From: Betaproteobacteria bacterium
Lineage (GTDB): Bacteria > Pseudomonadota > Gammaproteobacteria > Burkholderiales > Methylophilaceae
NCBI GenBank assembly: GCA_016868195.1
Contig: VGHQ01000002.1
Coordinates: forward strand, 166,947 to 230,946
Length of the DNA stretch: 64,000 nt
Reading direction: 5' to 3'
Shown here: positions 29,879 to 40,791 of the stretch, piece by piece
How the letters are laid out: each line of letters begins with the position of its first letter
Position numbering within the stretch: position 1 is the stretch's first letter
Notes under the pieces: model-generated
The model's input: the letters and a program-made list of their open reading frames with translations, nothing else
The model's database searches: none
Told to the model about the DNA's origin: nothing
Made by a program: the position numbers and the translations under genes

Positions 29879-32119
29879 ATGAAATTTAACTTCCCCGTAG
29901 TTATCATTGATGAAGACTTCAAATCTGAAAACTCATCTGGTCTTGGTATTAGAGTTTTAGCAAGAGCAATCGAGGAAGAAAATTTTGAAGTGCTAGGTGT
30001 TACAAGTTATGGTGACCTTTCTTCATTTGCTCAACAACAAAGTCGAGCTTCTGCATTTATTCTATCCATTGACGACGAAGAGTTTGTTGAAGAAAATCAA
30101 ACTGCCCTTGAAAAATTAAAAAATTTCGTAGATGAAATTAGATTTCGCAATGAAGAAATTCCAATATTTCTCCATGGCGAAACAAGAACAAGTCGTCATA
30201 TTCCAAATGAAATTTTAAGAGAGCTTAATGGCTTTATTCATATGCATGAGGATACGCCTGAGTTTGTGGCGCGTTATATTGTGCGTGAAGCTAGAACTTA
30301 TTTAGATAGCTTGCCTCCACCGTTCTTCAAAGCCCTTACTCACTATGCAGGTGACGGCTCTTACTCTTGGCATTGCCCTGGCCACTCAGGTGGTGTTGCT
30401 TTTCTAAAGTCCCCTGTTGGTCAAATGTTTCACCAATTCTTTGGTGAAAATATGCTTCGAGCTGACGTATGTAATGCAGTAGATGAATTAGGCCAATTGC
30501 TCGACCACACAGGTCCTGTAGGCGCTTCAGAAAGAAATGCAGCGCGTATATATAACTCTGATCATCTCTATTTCGTTACAAATGGTACATCGACGTCTAA
30601 CAAGATGGTTTGGCATTCAACAGTAGCGCCAGGTGACATTGTAATCGTAGATAGAAATTGCCATAAATCAGTATTGCATTCCATTATTATGACTGGCGCT
30701 ATTCCAATTTTCTTAATGCCAACAAGAAATCACTTTGGCATTATTGGACCTATCCCTAAAAAAGAATTTGAATGGAAAAATATTCAAGAAAAAATTCAAA
30801 AGAATCCATTCATGACCAATAAAAAAGACAAGCCACGTGTATTAACAATTACACAATCAACTTATGACGGCATTCTTTATAATGTAGAAGAAATTAAAGA
30901 AATGTTAGATGGAAAAATTGATTCGCTACATTTTGATGAGGCTTGGTTGCCTCATGCAACATTTCATGACTTTTATGGCGACTATCATGCTATTGGCGCT
31001 GATCGTCCACGCTGTAAAGATAGTCTCATTTTCTCAACGCAATCTACACACAAACTTTTAGCAGGCTTGAGTCAAGCGTCTCAAATTCTTGTTCAGGACG
31101 CAGAAAAAATTAAACTCGATCGTGAAGTCTTTAATGAATCTTTCTTGATGCATAGCTCCACCAGTCCACAATATTCAATTATTGCGAGTTGCGATGTCGC
31201 TGCTGCAATGATGGAAGAGCCAGGTGGTAAAGCGCTTGTGGAAGAGTCGCTCATGGAAGCATTAGACTTTAGACGTGCCATGCGAAAAGTAGATATTGAA
31301 TGGGGATCTGACTGGTGGTTTAAAGTTTGGGGACCGAATGATTTATCAGATGAGGGTCTTGAAGATCGGGATGCTTGGATGTTAAATGCTAATGATCATT
31401 GGCATGGATTTGGTAATCTTGCTGATGGCTTTAATATGCTCGACCCAATTAAAGCAACTATCATTACCCCAGGACTTAATGTTGATGGTGAATTTTCTAA
31501 TGAGTTTGGTATACCTGCCTCTATTGTCACCAAATATTTAGCAGAACATGGGGTTATTGTAGAAAAAACAGGACTCTACTCATTCTTTATTATGTTTACA
31601 ATCGGCATTACTAAAGGTCGATGGAATACATTGGTTGCAGCGCTCCAACAATTTAAAGATGATTACGACAAGAATCAACCTTTATGGAAGGTATTACCTG
31701 AGTTTATTCAAAAGCAACCAAGCTATGAACGAATTGGATTAAGAGATTTATGTACACAGATTCATGAGATCTATAAAAAACATGATATTGCGAAACTGAC
31801 AACTGAAATGTATCTCTCTGATATGGTCCCTGCAATGAAGCCAACGGATGCTTTTTCAAAAATGGCTCATAAAGAAATTGAACGTGTTGCGATTGATGAT
31901 CTAGAAGGTAGAATTACAGCGGTACTTCTTACACCATATCCACCAGGAATTCCGCTTCTCATCCCTGGCGAGCGTTTTAATAAAATTATTGTGGATTATT
32001 TGAAATTTGCACGAGATTTTAATGAGAAATTCCCAGGATTTGAAACAGATAATCACGGATTAGTAAAACAAAAGATTGATGGTAAGGCTCACTATTATGT
32101 AGATTGCGTATCTATTTAA
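29879..32119 (+). CDS. PLP-dependent Orn/Lys/Arg decarboxylase
   Basis: Fold-type I basic amino acid decarboxylase of 746 residues: an N-terminal wing (CheY-like, about 1-135), the PLP domain and a C-terminal domain. The cofactor lysine is in STQSTHKLLAGLSQ near residue 390, and HFDEAWLPHATFHDFY holds the PLP-contacting Asp. Size and order match the AdiA/LdcC/SpeF group. Sequence alone does not tell arginine from lysine or ornithine; in a lean autotroph-like methylotroph a biosynthetic role in polyamines is more likely than acid resistance. No antiporter gene is adjacent. It overlaps the convergent folA gene by 8 bp. Confidence 0.9.
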   Translation: MKFNFPVVIIDEDFKSENSSGLGIRVLARAIEEENFEVLGVTSYGDLSSFAQQQSRASAFILSIDDEEFVEENQTALEKLKNFVDEIRFRNEEIPIFLHGETRTSRHIPNEILRELNGFIHMHEDTPEFVARYIVREARTYLDSLPPPFFKALTHYAGDGSYSWHCPGHSGGVAFLKSPVGQMFHQFFGENMLRADVCNAVDELGQLLDHTGPVGASERNAARIYNSDHLYFVTNGTSTSNKMVWHSTVAPGDIVIVDRNCHKSVLHSIIMTGAIPIFLMPTRNHFGIIGPIPKKEFEWKNIQEKIQKNPFMTNKKDKPRVLTITQSTYDGILYNVEEIKEMLDGKIDSLHFDEAWLPHATFHDFYGDYHAIGADRPRCKDSLIFSTQSTHKLLAGLSQASQILVQDAEKIKLDREVFNESFLMHSSTSPQYSIIASCDVAAAMMEEPGGKALVEESLMEALDFRRAMRKVDIEWGSDWWFKVWGPNDLSDEGLEDRDAWMLNANDHWHGFGNLADGFNMLDPIKATIITPGLNVDGEFSNEFGIPASIVTKYLAEHGVIVEKTGLYSFFIMFTIGITKGRWNTLVAALQQFKDDYDKNQPLWKVLPEFIQKQPSYERIGLRDLCTQIHEIYKKHDIAKLTTEMYLSDMVPAMKPTDAFSKMAHKEIERVAIDDLEGRITAVLLTPYPPGIPLLIPGERFNKIIVDYLKFARDFNEKFPGFETDNHGLVKQKIDGKAHYYVDCVSI

Positions 32120-32600
32120 TATTTTTTTGGTAACTTACAAAAGAAAATTCAAGTCCATCATTTGCAATACGATCTTCTCTTGAAGTTTCAATCCATATTG
32201 ATTTATTGATTTCAGGAAAAAATGCATCCCCCGAAAAGCTTTTCTTAATTTCTGTAATATATAAATGATCGACAAAATTTAAGGCTTGTTCGTATATATT
32301 TGAACCCCCTATTACAAACACTTCATCATCATGTTTCGAAATTGAAAAAGCATCTTCAATGCTATGTACAACTTCTGTCCCTTCATATGAAGTTTCTGTA
32401 TTTCGGCTAATTACAATATTTCTTCTGTTGGGGAGCGCTCGACCAATAGACTCATAAGTTTTTCGACCCATAATAATGGTATGTCCTTTCGTTAAAGATT
32501 TAAAATGCTTTAGATCTTCGCTTAGATGCCATGGCAGCGTATTGTTCACACCAATGACACGGTTAGAACTCAAAGCAACAATAATAGATAGTTTAGACAC
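32112..32600 (-). CDS. folA: Dihydrofolate reductase
   Basis: NADPH-dependent regeneration of tetrahydrofolate. It has 162 residues with IVALSSNRVIGVNNTLPWHLSEDL at the N-terminus in two parts (VIGVNNTLPWHL is the substrate loop), GRKTYESIGRALPNR near 45 and FVIGGSNIYEQAL near 95. It is preceded by thyA, the stop-start overlap being one base, giving a thyA-folA unit that couples dTMP synthesis to dihydrofolate recycling. Confidence 0.97.
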   Translation of the reverse strand: MSKLSIIVALSSNRVIGVNNTLPWHLSEDLKHFKSLTKGHTIIMGRKTYESIGRALPNRRNIVISRNTETSYEGTEVVHSIEDAFSISKHDDEVFVIGGSNIYEQALNFVDHLYITEIKKSFSGDAFFPEINKSIWIETSREDRIANDGLEFSFVSYQKNIK

Positions 32601-33394
32601 TAGACTGCAACAGGCGCTTTAATAGCAGGGTGTGGATCGTAATTTTCTAAAACAAAATCTTCGAATTTAAAGTCAAAAATGCTTTTAACTTCAGGATTAA
32701 TTTTCATATGAGGTAAAGTTTTAGGTGCTCGAGACAGCTGCTCGTTGACTTGCTCCATATGATTAGAATAGATATGTGCATCACCTAATGTGTGAACAAA
32801 ATCACCAGGCTCTAATGAGCATACTTGAGCTACCATCATTGTAAGAAGCGCATAAGATGCTATATTAAATGGGACACCTAAAAAAATATCTGCACTTCTT
32901 TGGTATAGCTGACAAGACAATTTGCCATTCGAAACATAAAATTGGAAAAATGCATGGCAAGGCGGTAACTTCATCTTTGAAATTTCTGAAACATTCCAAG
33001 CCGAAACAATTAATCTTCTTGAGTCAGGATTTTTTTTGATTGACTCTATCAAATCAATAATCTGATCTATATGTTTTCCATCAGCAGTAGGCCAACTTCT
33101 CCACTGATAACCATATACCGGACCTAAGTCACCATTCTCATCAGCCCATTCATCCCAGATACTTACATCATTATCTTTTAAGTACTTAATATTTGTGCTG
33201 CCACTTAAAAACCATAAAAGCTCATGAATAATAGACTTTAAATGTACTTTTTTAGTGGTAACCAAAGGAAAGCCTTGAGATAGGTCATATCGCATTTGAT
33301 AACCGAACACAGAAATAGTCCCTGTACCTGTTCGATCATGCTTAATATCACCATGATTTTTAACGTGATTCAGTAAATCTAAATATTGCTTCAT
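32600..33394 (-). CDS. thyA: Thymidylate synthase
   Basis: Methylates dUMP using methylene-tetrahydrofolate. It has 264 residues, the short ThyA form. The catalytic cysteine is in [13 protein letters not shown] near 146, with the dUMP-binding [17 protein letters not shown] near 165 and the C-terminal [10 protein letters not shown]. It overlaps folA by one base and lies 4 bp from thrC. Confidence 0.98.
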   Translation of the reverse strand: MKQYLDLLNHVKNHGDIKHDRTGTGTISVFGYQMRYDLSQGFPLVTTKKVHLKSIIHELLWFLSGSTNIKYLKDNDVSIWDEWADENGDLGPVYGYQWRSWPTADGKHIDQIIDLIESIKKNPDSRRLIVSAWNVSEISKMKLPPCHAFFQFYVSNGKLSCQLYQRSADIFLGVPFNIASYALLTMMVAQVCSLEPGDFVHTLGDAHIYSNHMEQVNEQLSRAPKTLPHMKINPEVKSIFDFKFEDFVLENYDPHPAIKAPVAV

Positions 33395-33398
33395 GATC

Positions 33399-34823
33399 TT
33401 AGATGTTTTGCCTTATAAATGTTTTCACTTTTTCAACCTGATTATCTAAAACTTCAAATCTTTGAGGAAGATCTTCTAAGTGTTTTAATGATTCAGGTCT
33501 CTCAGGTTTCTGATTGATTGCTTCTACAATAGAGTCTTCAAATTTAGTGGGCAATGCTGTCTCGAGAACAATCATCGGAACATTATCATCCATGTGCTCA
33601 TAGGCTGCTTTAAATCCATCTGCTGTATGGGTATCAATCATGATCTTATATTGATTATAAATTTCTTTAATGTAATAAATGCGCTCTTTGTGTGTACTCG
33701 AAGAAGAGGTAAATCCAAAATCTTTAATTTTTTTAAAGACACCCTCTTGGTTTAAGTCAAAATTACCGCCTTGATCGATTGATTTCCATAATGTATTTAA
33801 TTTTTCACTATCCCGCCCAATTAAGTCAAAAATAAATCGTTCAAAATTAGATGCTTTAGATATATCCATTGAAGGACTTGAGGTATGAAAAGTATTTTCA
33901 GAGTCACGTGGCTTATACATGCCTATCTTAAAAAACTCATCTAATACATTATTTTCGTTTGTAGCAACTACAAGTCTCTTGATTGGAAGTCCCATCATAC
34001 GTGCTATATGGCCTGCACAAATATTACCAAAATTACCTGTGGGAACAGTAAAGCTAACCTCCTCATTGTTTTTAGCAACAGCAAGGTAGCCTTTAAAGTA
34101 ATAAACAATCTGCGCTAAAATCCTACCCCAATTAATTGAGTTCACTGCGCCAATTTTCATATCTCTTTTGAAATCTAAATCATTAGATACTGCTTTGACA
34201 ATATCTTGACAATCATCGAAGACGCCTTTGATACTTAGATTAAAAATATTAGAGTCTAGGATGCTAAACATCTGAGCTGATTGAAAACGACTCATCTTTT
34301 GATAGGGCGATAACATAAAGACATTAATACCTTTTTTTCCACGCATTGCATATTCAGCAGCGGAGCCGGTATCTCCTGAGGTTGCGCCTAAAATATTAAT
34401 TTGTTCATTTTCTTTTGCAAGCACATACTCAAAGAGATTGCCAAGTAATTGCATGGCAATATCTTTAAATGCAAGTGTGGGACCATTTGAAAGCGAAAGA
34501 ATATAAAGATTCTCTTTAATTTTTAAAATAGGGGTAATGTCTTCTGCTCTTTGTTGTGCCCTAGAAAATGTATATACCTCTTTTGTGTACGTTTTATTGA
34601 TAATTGCTTTTAAATCATCTTTTGGAATGTCATCTATGAATTTAGAAATAATATGAAATGCTAGTTCAGCATAACTCATACCTCGCATATGATTTAAATC
34701 TTGATCTGAAAACTGAGGATAGGACTCTGGGAGATACAAACCACCGTCAGGGGCAAGACCGCCTAATAAAATCTTAGAAAAAGAAAGTGGCTTTGATTGA
34801 CCACGTGTTGAAATGTATTTCAT
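33399..34823 (-). CDS. thrC: Threonine synthase
   Basis: Converts O-phosphohomoserine to threonine with PLP. It has 474 residues, the ThrC2-like longer bacterial type beginning [15 protein letters not shown]. The PLP lysine is in [17 protein letters not shown] near 116, with [12 protein letters not shown] near 148. It is 7 bp behind hom, so the aminotransferase-hom-thrC-thyA-folA run reads as one transcript. Confidence 0.96.
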   Translation of the reverse strand: MKYISTRGQSKPLSFSKILLGGLAPDGGLYLPESYPQFSDQDLNHMRGMSYAELAFHIISKFIDDIPKDDLKAIINKTYTKEVYTFSRAQQRAEDITPILKIKENLYILSLSNGPTLAFKDIAMQLLGNLFEYVLAKENEQINILGATSGDTGSAAEYAMRGKKGINVFMLSPYQKMSRFQSAQMFSILDSNIFNLSIKGVFDDCQDIVKAVSNDLDFKRDMKIGAVNSINWGRILAQIVYYFKGYLAVAKNNEEVSFTVPTGNFGNICAGHIARMMGLPIKRLVVATNENNVLDEFFKIGMYKPRDSENTFHTSSPSMDISKASNFERFIFDLIGRDSEKLNTLWKSIDQGGNFDLNQEGVFKKIKDFGFTSSSSTHKERIYYIKEIYNQYKIMIDTHTADGFKAAYEHMDDNVPMIVLETALPTKFEDSIVEAINQKPERPESLKHLEDLPQRFEVLDNQVEKVKTFIRQNI

Positions 34824-34830
34824 AAAGCCT

Positions 34831-36126
34831 TTATTTGCTAAGTTCTTCTAATCTAATTTTAATAACTTTTCCGATGGTGGCTGACAATGACTCAATTGAA
34901 TGAATCACGGTATTGATATCCTTCTCAACTGCTAAATGACTTAATATAACAATATCTGCTTCAGATTCATGCTCTTGAGGTTCTTTTTGAAGCATCGCAT
35001 CAATTGAAATCTTCTTATCACCAAATAATTTTGTAATCTCAGCTAAAACACCAGGCTTATCTGAAACTCGAATTCTTAAATAATAACCACTTATCGCGTC
35101 ATCAATTTTATAAATAGGAATTAAATCAATTTTACTTTCATCAAAACCATGGAGCGGAACCTGAGATGATCTTGATATATCAATAAGATCAGCAACAACA
35201 GCACTTGCGGTTGGTAATGCTCCTGCGCCAGCACCGTAGAAGAGTGTTGGTCCAACCATATTACCTTTAACAACAATAGCGTTCATAGCACCATTTACAT
35301 TTGCAATTAAACGTTTTTCAGGAATTAAAGTTGGGTGAACTCTTAACTCAATTCCTTTATCTCTTTTTTTAGCGATGCCCAAAAGTTTAATGCGATAACC
35401 TAATTCTTCGGCATACCGAATATCTTTTTGTTCAAGCGCTTTAATACCCTCTACATATACCTCTTTAAAGCACATAGGTATGCCAAAAGATAAACCAGCA
35501 AGAATTGTTAGTTTATGCGCAGCATCAATACCCTCGATATCAAAAGTAGGATCCGCTTCTGCGTAACCTAATGATTGCGCCTCGGATAGTGCTCTAGCGA
35601 ATGAGATACCTTTTTCGCGCATTTCAGTCAAAATAAAATTAGTAGTACCATTAATAATACCTGCCACCCACTCAATCTTATTACCAGCTAGACCTTCTCT
35701 GATTGATTTTAAAATAGGAATACCGCCTGCGACAGAAGCTTCAAAAGCTAATGTGACATTATTTTTTTTGGCTAATTGAAATAATTCATTTCCGAAATTT
35801 GCGAGTAATGCTTTATTGGCTGTCACAACATGTTTCTTATTTTCAATCGCCTTCATGACCAAATCTTTTGCTATGTTAGTGCCGCCTATAAGTTCAACAA
35901 TGACATCAATTTCTTTATCAGCAACTAGCTTGAATGCGTCATCAGTAATCTGTATAGAGTCACCTACAATTTCTTTTGCACGCGCAATATTTTTATCTGC
36001 CACAGCCACAATTTTCATATCTACAGATGTCTTACGTTGTATTTCTCTAATATTTGATTTTAAAAGTTCAAATACACCGCCACCCACTGTACCAATACCT
36101 AACAAACCTATATTCATTCTTTTCAT
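34831..36126 (-). CDS. hom: Homoserine dehydrogenase
   Basis: NAD(P)H reduction of aspartate semialdehyde to homoserine. It has 431 residues, monofunctional: Rossmann domain with GIGTVGGGVFELL near 8-20, catalytic domain with EASVAGGIPILKSIREGL and NGTTNFIL, and a C-terminal ACT domain from about 350 (RVSDKPGVLAEIT) likely binding threonine for feedback inhibition. It is followed by thrC and preceded by the aminotransferase gene 13 bp upstream. Confidence 0.97.
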   Translation of the reverse strand: MKRMNIGLLGIGTVGGGVFELLKSNIREIQRKTSVDMKIVAVADKNIARAKEIVGDSIQITDDAFKLVADKEIDVIVELIGGTNIAKDLVMKAIENKKHVVTANKALLANFGNELFQLAKKNNVTLAFEASVAGGIPILKSIREGLAGNKIEWVAGIINGTTNFILTEMREKGISFARALSEAQSLGYAEADPTFDIEGIDAAHKLTILAGLSFGIPMCFKEVYVEGIKALEQKDIRYAEELGYRIKLLGIAKKRDKGIELRVHPTLIPEKRLIANVNGAMNAIVVKGNMVGPTLFYGAGAGALPTASAVVADLIDISRSSQVPLHGFDESKIDLIPIYKIDDAISGYYLRIRVSDKPGVLAEITKLFGDKKISIDAMLQKEPQEHESEADIVILSHLAVEKDINTVIHSIESLSATIGKVIKIRLEELSK

Positions 36127-36139
36127 CAGCTCTAACTTT

Positions 36140-37366
36140 CTAGTTCACAGTATTTTTCTTAAAGTTTTCGAGGTAATTGGCAATACGCTTAATTGATTCT
36201 TTTAGATCGTCTTCATTTGGTAAGAATACAATTCTTATATGATCAGGATCTTTCCAATTAAATCCTGTACCTTGAACTAACAATACTTTCTTATCGATCA
36301 GTAATTTTAGAATAAATTCTTGGTCGTCTTTAATTGGATATATCTTAGGGTCTAATTTAGGAAATAGATACATCGCGGCTTCTGGCTTATTACAAGTGAC
36401 ACCGGGTATAGAAACAAGCATATCGTATGCAAGCTCTCTTTGCTTAAATAATCGTCCCGTCGGCGCTACAAGATCATCAATACTTTGATATCCACCTAAA
36501 GCTGTTTGAATAGCAAGCTGCCCAGGAACGTTTGCACATAAACGCATGGAAGCTAACATATTAAGACCTTCAATATAATCCCCAGATTTTTTCTTGTTTC
36601 CAGACACGACCAACCATCCTGCACGATAACCACATGCACGATAATTTTTTGATAAGCCATTCAATGTGACAAAGAGAAGATCATCTGCAAGGGATGCGAT
36701 CGAAATATGTTTCTTTTTGTCATAAACCACTTTGTCGTAAATCTCATCTGCAAAAATAACAAGCTTATGTTTCCTTGCAATCTGAATAATGCCCTCTAGA
36801 ATTTCTTTTGGATAAAGTGCGCCAGTTGGATTATTAGGATTGATAACTAAAATCGCTTTTGTTTTGCTTGTAATTTTACTTTTGATATTTTTAAGATCTG
36901 GGTACCAACTTGCAACTTCATCACATAAATAATGTCTTGGCTTTCCACCTGCTAGTGTGACGGCTGCGGTCCATAGAGGATAATCAGGCATAGGAATCAA
37001 TACTTCATCATCGTTATCTAACAATGCCTGCATTGCCATCACAATAAGTTCTGAAACACCATTACCAATAATCACATCATCGACATCTACATTTAGAATG
37101 TTTTTTTCCTGTGTGTAATGCATGATAGATTTTCTTGGCTCAAAAAGGCCTTTGCTATCCGTATAACCAGATGCTTTACTCATATTGCGAATCACGTCTT
37201 GCACAATTTCCTCGGGCGCTTCAAATCCAAAGGCTGCTGGATTACCAATATTAAGTTTAATAATGCGATGACCCTCTTCTTCCATTTTTTTAGCGTGCGA
37301 TAAAACAGGTCCGCGAATGTCATAACAGACGTTATTTAATTTTGATGATTTTTTAAGCTGAGCCAA
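36140..37366 (-). CDS. alaA: Alanine-type PLP aminotransferase (AlaA/YfbQ-like)
   Basis: Class I fold-type I aminotransferase of 408 residues. The PLP lysine is in LNGLSKNYRACGYRAGW near 240-256, with NPNNPTGALYP near 177 and the C-terminal arginine segment DPDHIRIVFLP near 380. Similarity to E. coli AlaA, which makes alanine from pyruvate and glutamate, is clear by motif order, and the alaA-hom-thrC arrangement is widespread in betaproteobacteria. A role in aspartate-family supply is an alternative. It is first in the minus-strand run and diverges from the Mth938 gene. Confidence 0.85.
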   Translation of the reverse strand: MAQLKKSSKLNNVCYDIRGPVLSHAKKMEEEGHRIIKLNIGNPAAFGFEAPEEIVQDVIRNMSKASGYTDSKGLFEPRKSIMHYTQEKNILNVDVDDVIIGNGVSELIVMAMQALLDNDDEVLIPMPDYPLWTAAVTLAGGKPRHYLCDEVASWYPDLKNIKSKITSKTKAILVINPNNPTGALYPKEILEGIIQIARKHKLVIFADEIYDKVVYDKKKHISIASLADDLLFVTLNGLSKNYRACGYRAGWLVVSGNKKKSGDYIEGLNMLASMRLCANVPGQLAIQTALGGYQSIDDLVAPTGRLFKQRELAYDMLVSIPGVTCNKPEAAMYLFPKLDPKIYPIKDDQEFILKLLIDKKVLLVQGTGFNWKDPDHIRIVFLPNEDDLKESIKRIANYLENFKKNTVN

Positions 37367-37472
37367 TTTAATTACCTAAATTTGAATATATGATATCTTA
37401 CCTTGTGAAGGCGCATTCCGCCAACAAATGAGAGGGTTTTGATTCAATTTATTTCTTTAAAAACGCGATGTT

Positions 37473-37841
37473 ATGAAATTTCACTTAATACAATCTGAAA
37501 ATAAAAATCTCATCACAGGGTATGATTTTAACTGGGTTGAAGTAAATCAAGAACGCCATCAAACAAGTCTTATTATTACACCTAATAAACTCCTTCTTGA
37601 ATGGCCAGTCAAAACCATTAAAGATATAAAAGAAAATAGTTTTGAAGCTATTGAATCTTTGAATCTTGAAATTATTTTATTGGGTACTGGTAATAAACAA
37701 GTAAATCTTACACCAAGACTTTTGGAATATTTTTCAAAGAAAAATATAGCAGTTGAATGTATGAGCAATCAATCCGCGTGCAGAACTTATAATATTCTGG
37801 CAAACGAAGAGCGCAAAGTAATACTCGCTCTTATGCTTTAA
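37473..37841 (+). CDS. Mth938-domain (DUF498/NDUFAF3-like) protein
   Basis: A 122-residue protein of the Mth938/NDUFAF3 family. Typical elements are [14 protein letters not shown] near 18, the [25 protein letters not shown] stretch (seen as [19 protein letters not shown]) near 69-87, and a final [25 protein letters not shown] helix (last 20 residues). Mitochondrial relatives help assemble complex I; the bacterial role is unproven. It overlaps the convergent fabB gene by 4 bp and is alone on its strand. Confidence 0.85.
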   Translation: MKFHLIQSENKNLITGYDFNWVEVNQERHQTSLIITPNKLLLEWPVKTIKDIKENSFEAIESLNLEIILLGTGNKQVNLTPRLLEYFSKKNIAVECMSNQSACRTYNILANEERKVILALML

Positions 37842-39067
37842 AGATTTTTTGTTGAGAATACAAGACAGGCGTTTGTACCGCCAAAACCAAAGCTATTTGA
37901 AATCACCGTTTTCACATCAAAATTGTCAATACGTTTTGTTAAGATAGGAAGGTCTTTAGCGAGAGGATCTAATTCTTCAATATTCACTGATGGCGCAATA
38001 AATTTATTTTCCATCATGATTAAACTATAAATTGCCTCGTTTACTCCAGCCGCCCCTAATGCGTGACCTGACAATGATTTTGTAGAGGCAATATGTGGCA
38101 TAGAGCCATATTTATTATTGGCAAAGACTGCGCGAATCGCTTCGAGTTCTTTTACATCACCTAAAGGGGTGCTTGTGCCATGTGTATTCATATAATCAAC
38201 TTGATCAATACCTTGAAGAGCTAATTCCATACAACGTTGCGCCCCTTCACCACTCGGAGCCACCATATCATAGCCGTCTGAAGTTGCTCCATAACCAACG
38301 ACCTCAGCATAAATTTTTGCATCACGTGCTTTCGCGTGCTCATACTCCTCTAGAACAAGTATGCCACCACCCCCTGCAATCACGAATCCATCTCGATTCA
38401 TGTCATAAGTGCGCGATGCACGATCTGGCGTTGCATTATATTTAGAGGAAAGTGCGCCCATCGCATCAAATAAAAAGCTCATGGTCCAATGCTCTTCTTC
38501 AGCACCCCCAGCAAATATAATATCCTGTTTACCATATTGAATTTGCTCATAGGCATTACCAATACAATGCGCACTGGTGGAACATGCAGAGCTGATACTG
38601 TAATTAATTCCTCTGATTTGAGCCCCAGTTGCAAGACATGCAGCGATTCCACTCGACATGGTTTTAGTCACCATATATGGGCCTACTCGTCGGATGCCTT
38701 TTTCTCGAAGTGTGTCTGTGCCTTCCAACATACTTTCTGTAGATGTGCCGCCAGCACCCACAATAAGGCCTGTTCTGATATTAGATACAAGCGTTTCTGG
38801 AAGATTAGCGTCTTGTATAGCTTCTTGCATAGCAAGCCAAGCATAAGCATGGCCTTTGGCCATGAATCGAAGGAGTTTTCGATCGATAAATTCAGAAAAA
38901 TCTACATCAATAGATCCGGCAACATGAGATCTCAATCCATGAGCTTCATATTCAGGCTGAAATTTAATGCCAGAACGCGCTTGGTATAAGCTATCCTGGA
39001 CTTCTTTTTTATTATTACCTAGGCTAGATACAATTCCTAATCCAGTAACAACAACACGACGGATCAT
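37838..39067 (-). CDS. fabB: 3-oxoacyl-[acyl-carrier-protein] synthase I
   Basis: Condensing enzyme that elongates unsaturated acyl chains. It has 409 residues with the Cys-His-His triad: cysteine in [14 protein letters not shown] near 165, histidine in [12 protein letters not shown] near 299 and histidine in [15 protein letters not shown] near 334. Pairing with fabA, 24 bp upstream, marks the FabA/FabB route to unsaturated fatty acids and argues for KAS I rather than FabF. Confidence 0.96.
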   Translation of the reverse strand: MIRRVVVTGLGIVSSLGNNKKEVQDSLYQARSGIKFQPEYEAHGLRSHVAGSIDVDFSEFIDRKLLRFMAKGHAYAWLAMQEAIQDANLPETLVSNIRTGLIVGAGGTSTESMLEGTDTLREKGIRRVGPYMVTKTMSSGIAACLATGAQIRGINYSISSACSTSAHCIGNAYEQIQYGKQDIIFAGGAEEEHWTMSFLFDAMGALSSKYNATPDRASRTYDMNRDGFVIAGGGGILVLEEYEHAKARDAKIYAEVVGYGATSDGYDMVAPSGEGAQRCMELALQGIDQVDYMNTHGTSTPLGDVKELEAIRAVFANNKYGSMPHIASTKSLSGHALGAAGVNEAIYSLIMMENKFIAPSVNIEELDPLAKDLPILTKRIDNFDVKTVISNSFGFGGTNACLVFSTKNL

Positions 39068-39091
39068 GCGTCGCCTCCCATTAAATAACGA

Positions 39092-39607
39092 TCAAAAATT
39101 ATCAGTACGCGTAAACAATCCGACACGCAAATCTTTCGCATGGTAAATCTCTCGACCATCAACTGACATTTTAGCATCAGCAATACCCATGATTAATTTA
39201 CGCATAATTACTCTTTTTAAATCAATTACATAGGTAATTTTTTGCGCTGTAGGTAATACCTGACCTGTAAATTTAATTTCACCACCGCCAAGTGCACGAC
39301 CACGGCCTATACCACCCTTCCATCCCAAATAGAAACCAACTAATTGCCACATCGCATCAAGTCCCAAACAGCCTGGCATCACAGGGTCGCCTTCAAAGTG
39401 ACAGCCAAAGAACCAAAGATCTTTATTCACATCTAATTCGGCGATAATCTGTCCATTATTATATTTACCGCCCTTATCAGTAATAGAAACGATACGATCA
39501 AACATAAGCATCGGGGGTAATGGAAGCTGTGCGTTGCCTGAACCATACATCGTTCCTCGGCCGCAAGACAAAAGCTCTTCTTTTGTATAGCTATTTTTTT
39601 TAGGCAT
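39092..39607 (-). CDS. fabA: 3-hydroxydecanoyl-[ACP] dehydratase/isomerase
   Basis: Introduces the cis double bond in type II fatty acid synthesis. It has 171 residues, the standard length. The hot-dog-fold active site is visible as [20 protein letters not shown] (catalytic His near 74) followed by the Asp. It is first of fabA-fabB; the divergent neighbour is mxaR with 162 bp between start codons. Confidence 0.97.
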   Translation of the reverse strand: MPKKNSYTKEELLSCGRGTMYGSGNAQLPLPPMLMFDRIVSITDKGGKYNNGQIIAELDVNKDLWFFGCHFEGDPVMPGCLGLDAMWQLVGFYLGWKGGIGRGRALGGGEIKFTGQVLPTAQKITYVIDLKRVIMRKLIMGIADAKMSVDGREIYHAKDLRVGLFTRTDNF

Positions 39608-39688
39608 TAAGTTGATAGGCTACTATTAAAAAGATTTTGTGAAAAAGTATTTGTGTGTTAAGCAAGTATTTTATCTTGTTTTTTTCTA

Positions 39689-39717
39689 TTTACCCTTAGA
39701 AATTATTACGCTACTAT
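39689..39717 (+). promoter_or_regulatory. Putative promoter of the mxaR-L cluster
   Basis: TTTACC (39689-39694), a 17-bp spacer and TACTAT (39712-39717), about 53 bp before the mxaR ATG. An AGGA sequence precedes that ATG. No inverted repeat of obvious regulator size was seen. Confidence 0.4.
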
Positions 39718-39769
39718 GAAAAATATAGTAAAACATCCAACAAACAATTTCATCTATTAGGAATTCGAT

Positions 39770-40786
39770 ATGAGCGACCAAAATTTGGCCGACTGGAGAA
39801 AACTTGCAGTCAAACTTGAAGCAGAAATTAGTAAAGTTATCGTAGGACAAGAGAGTCCTATTAGGCTTATTACCACCTCCATTTTTGCACGAGGGCACGT
39901 TCTCCTTGAGGGCGATGTGGGGGTTGGAAAAACAACATTACTTAAAGCTTTTACGCGTGCTATTGGCGGAGGTTACCAGCGTATTGAAGGGACGATTGAC
40001 CTTATGCCAAACGATCTTATCTATCACACATATCTCGGTGAAAATGGAAAGCCTCATGTCAGCCCAGGCCCTATTTTAATCGCAGGTGGGGATTTATCAA
40101 TTTTCTTTTTCAATGAAATCAACCGTGCGAGACCGCAGGTGCACTCATTGCTTCTAAGAATCATGGCGGAAAAAACATTGTCTGCATTTAATAAAGAACA
40201 TTATCTTCCCCATATGGTGGTATTCGCTGATCGAAACCAAGTAGAACGTGAAGAAACATTTGAAATCCCCTCTGCAGCGCGTGATCGTTTTATGATGGAA
40301 ATACCTATTCTCATTCCAAAAGCAGATCAGATGATGAAAGATTTAGTGTTTGAAACTAAATTTCATAACGCAGATAAACTTATTGAAGATGTCAAATCTA
40401 ATCTCATTAAATTCAATAAGCTCAATGAACTTTCAGAAAAAATTCAAGAAAATATTAAAGCCAGCGATGCATTAAAAAATTATGCATTACGTTTATGGAG
40501 AGCTACCAAAAATCCTGGTGATTACGGTATTAAATTATCTGATATTGATATGAATCGACTCATCATATCAGGTGCTAGTCCGCGCGGTATGAGTATGACG
40601 ATGAAAGCAGCGCGTGTAAATGCATGGCTTAATGATCGAACATCAGTGACGCCTGCAGATATCCATGCAGTTTTCCATGAAACAATTGCTCACCGACTTG
40701 TATTTAACCCTGTATATGAAATGAGAAGAACAATCATAGCGCGTGATTTAACTAACGGCATTTTACAAGCCATCAACGCACCTTAA
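39770..40786 (+). CDS. mxaR: MoxR-type AAA ATPase, methanol dehydrogenase maturation
   Basis: MoxR-family AAA+ chaperone of 338 residues, thought to work with von Willebrand factor A (VWA) proteins to mature methanol dehydrogenase. Walker A GDVGVGKTTLLKAF is near residues 46-59, the Walker B-like IFFFNEINRARPQVHSL near 108, and a C-terminal lid region with the RGMSMTMKAARVNAW segment. It is first of six same-strand genes with the order of mxaRSACKL. Assignment to MxaR rather than a generic MoxR rests on that order and on the methylotroph context. Confidence 0.88.
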   Translation: MSDQNLADWRKLAVKLEAEISKVIVGQESPIRLITTSIFARGHVLLEGDVGVGKTTLLKAFTRAIGGGYQRIEGTIDLMPNDLIYHTYLGENGKPHVSPGPILIAGGDLSIFFFNEINRARPQVHSLLLRIMAEKTLSAFNKEHYLPHMVVFADRNQVEREETFEIPSAARDRFMMEIPILIPKADQMMKDLVFETKFHNADKLIEDVKSNLIKFNKLNELSEKIQENIKASDALKNYALRLWRATKNPGDYGIKLSDIDMNRLIISGASPRGMSMTMKAARVNAWLNDRTSVTPADIHAVFHETIAHRLVFNPVYEMRRTIIARDLTNGILQAINAP

Positions 40787-40791
40787 ATCAG

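Noticed and set aside
38489..38989. 166-codon plus-strand frame inside fabB
   Set aside because: Antisense to a conserved condensing enzyme with intact catalytic triad; no family resemblance.
39618..39724. Near-repeat CTACTATnAAAA at about 39619 and 39711 in the fabA-mxaR gap
   Set aside because: Only about 11 bases, AT-rich, and the second copy is explained by the putative mxaR -10 element; likely chance.
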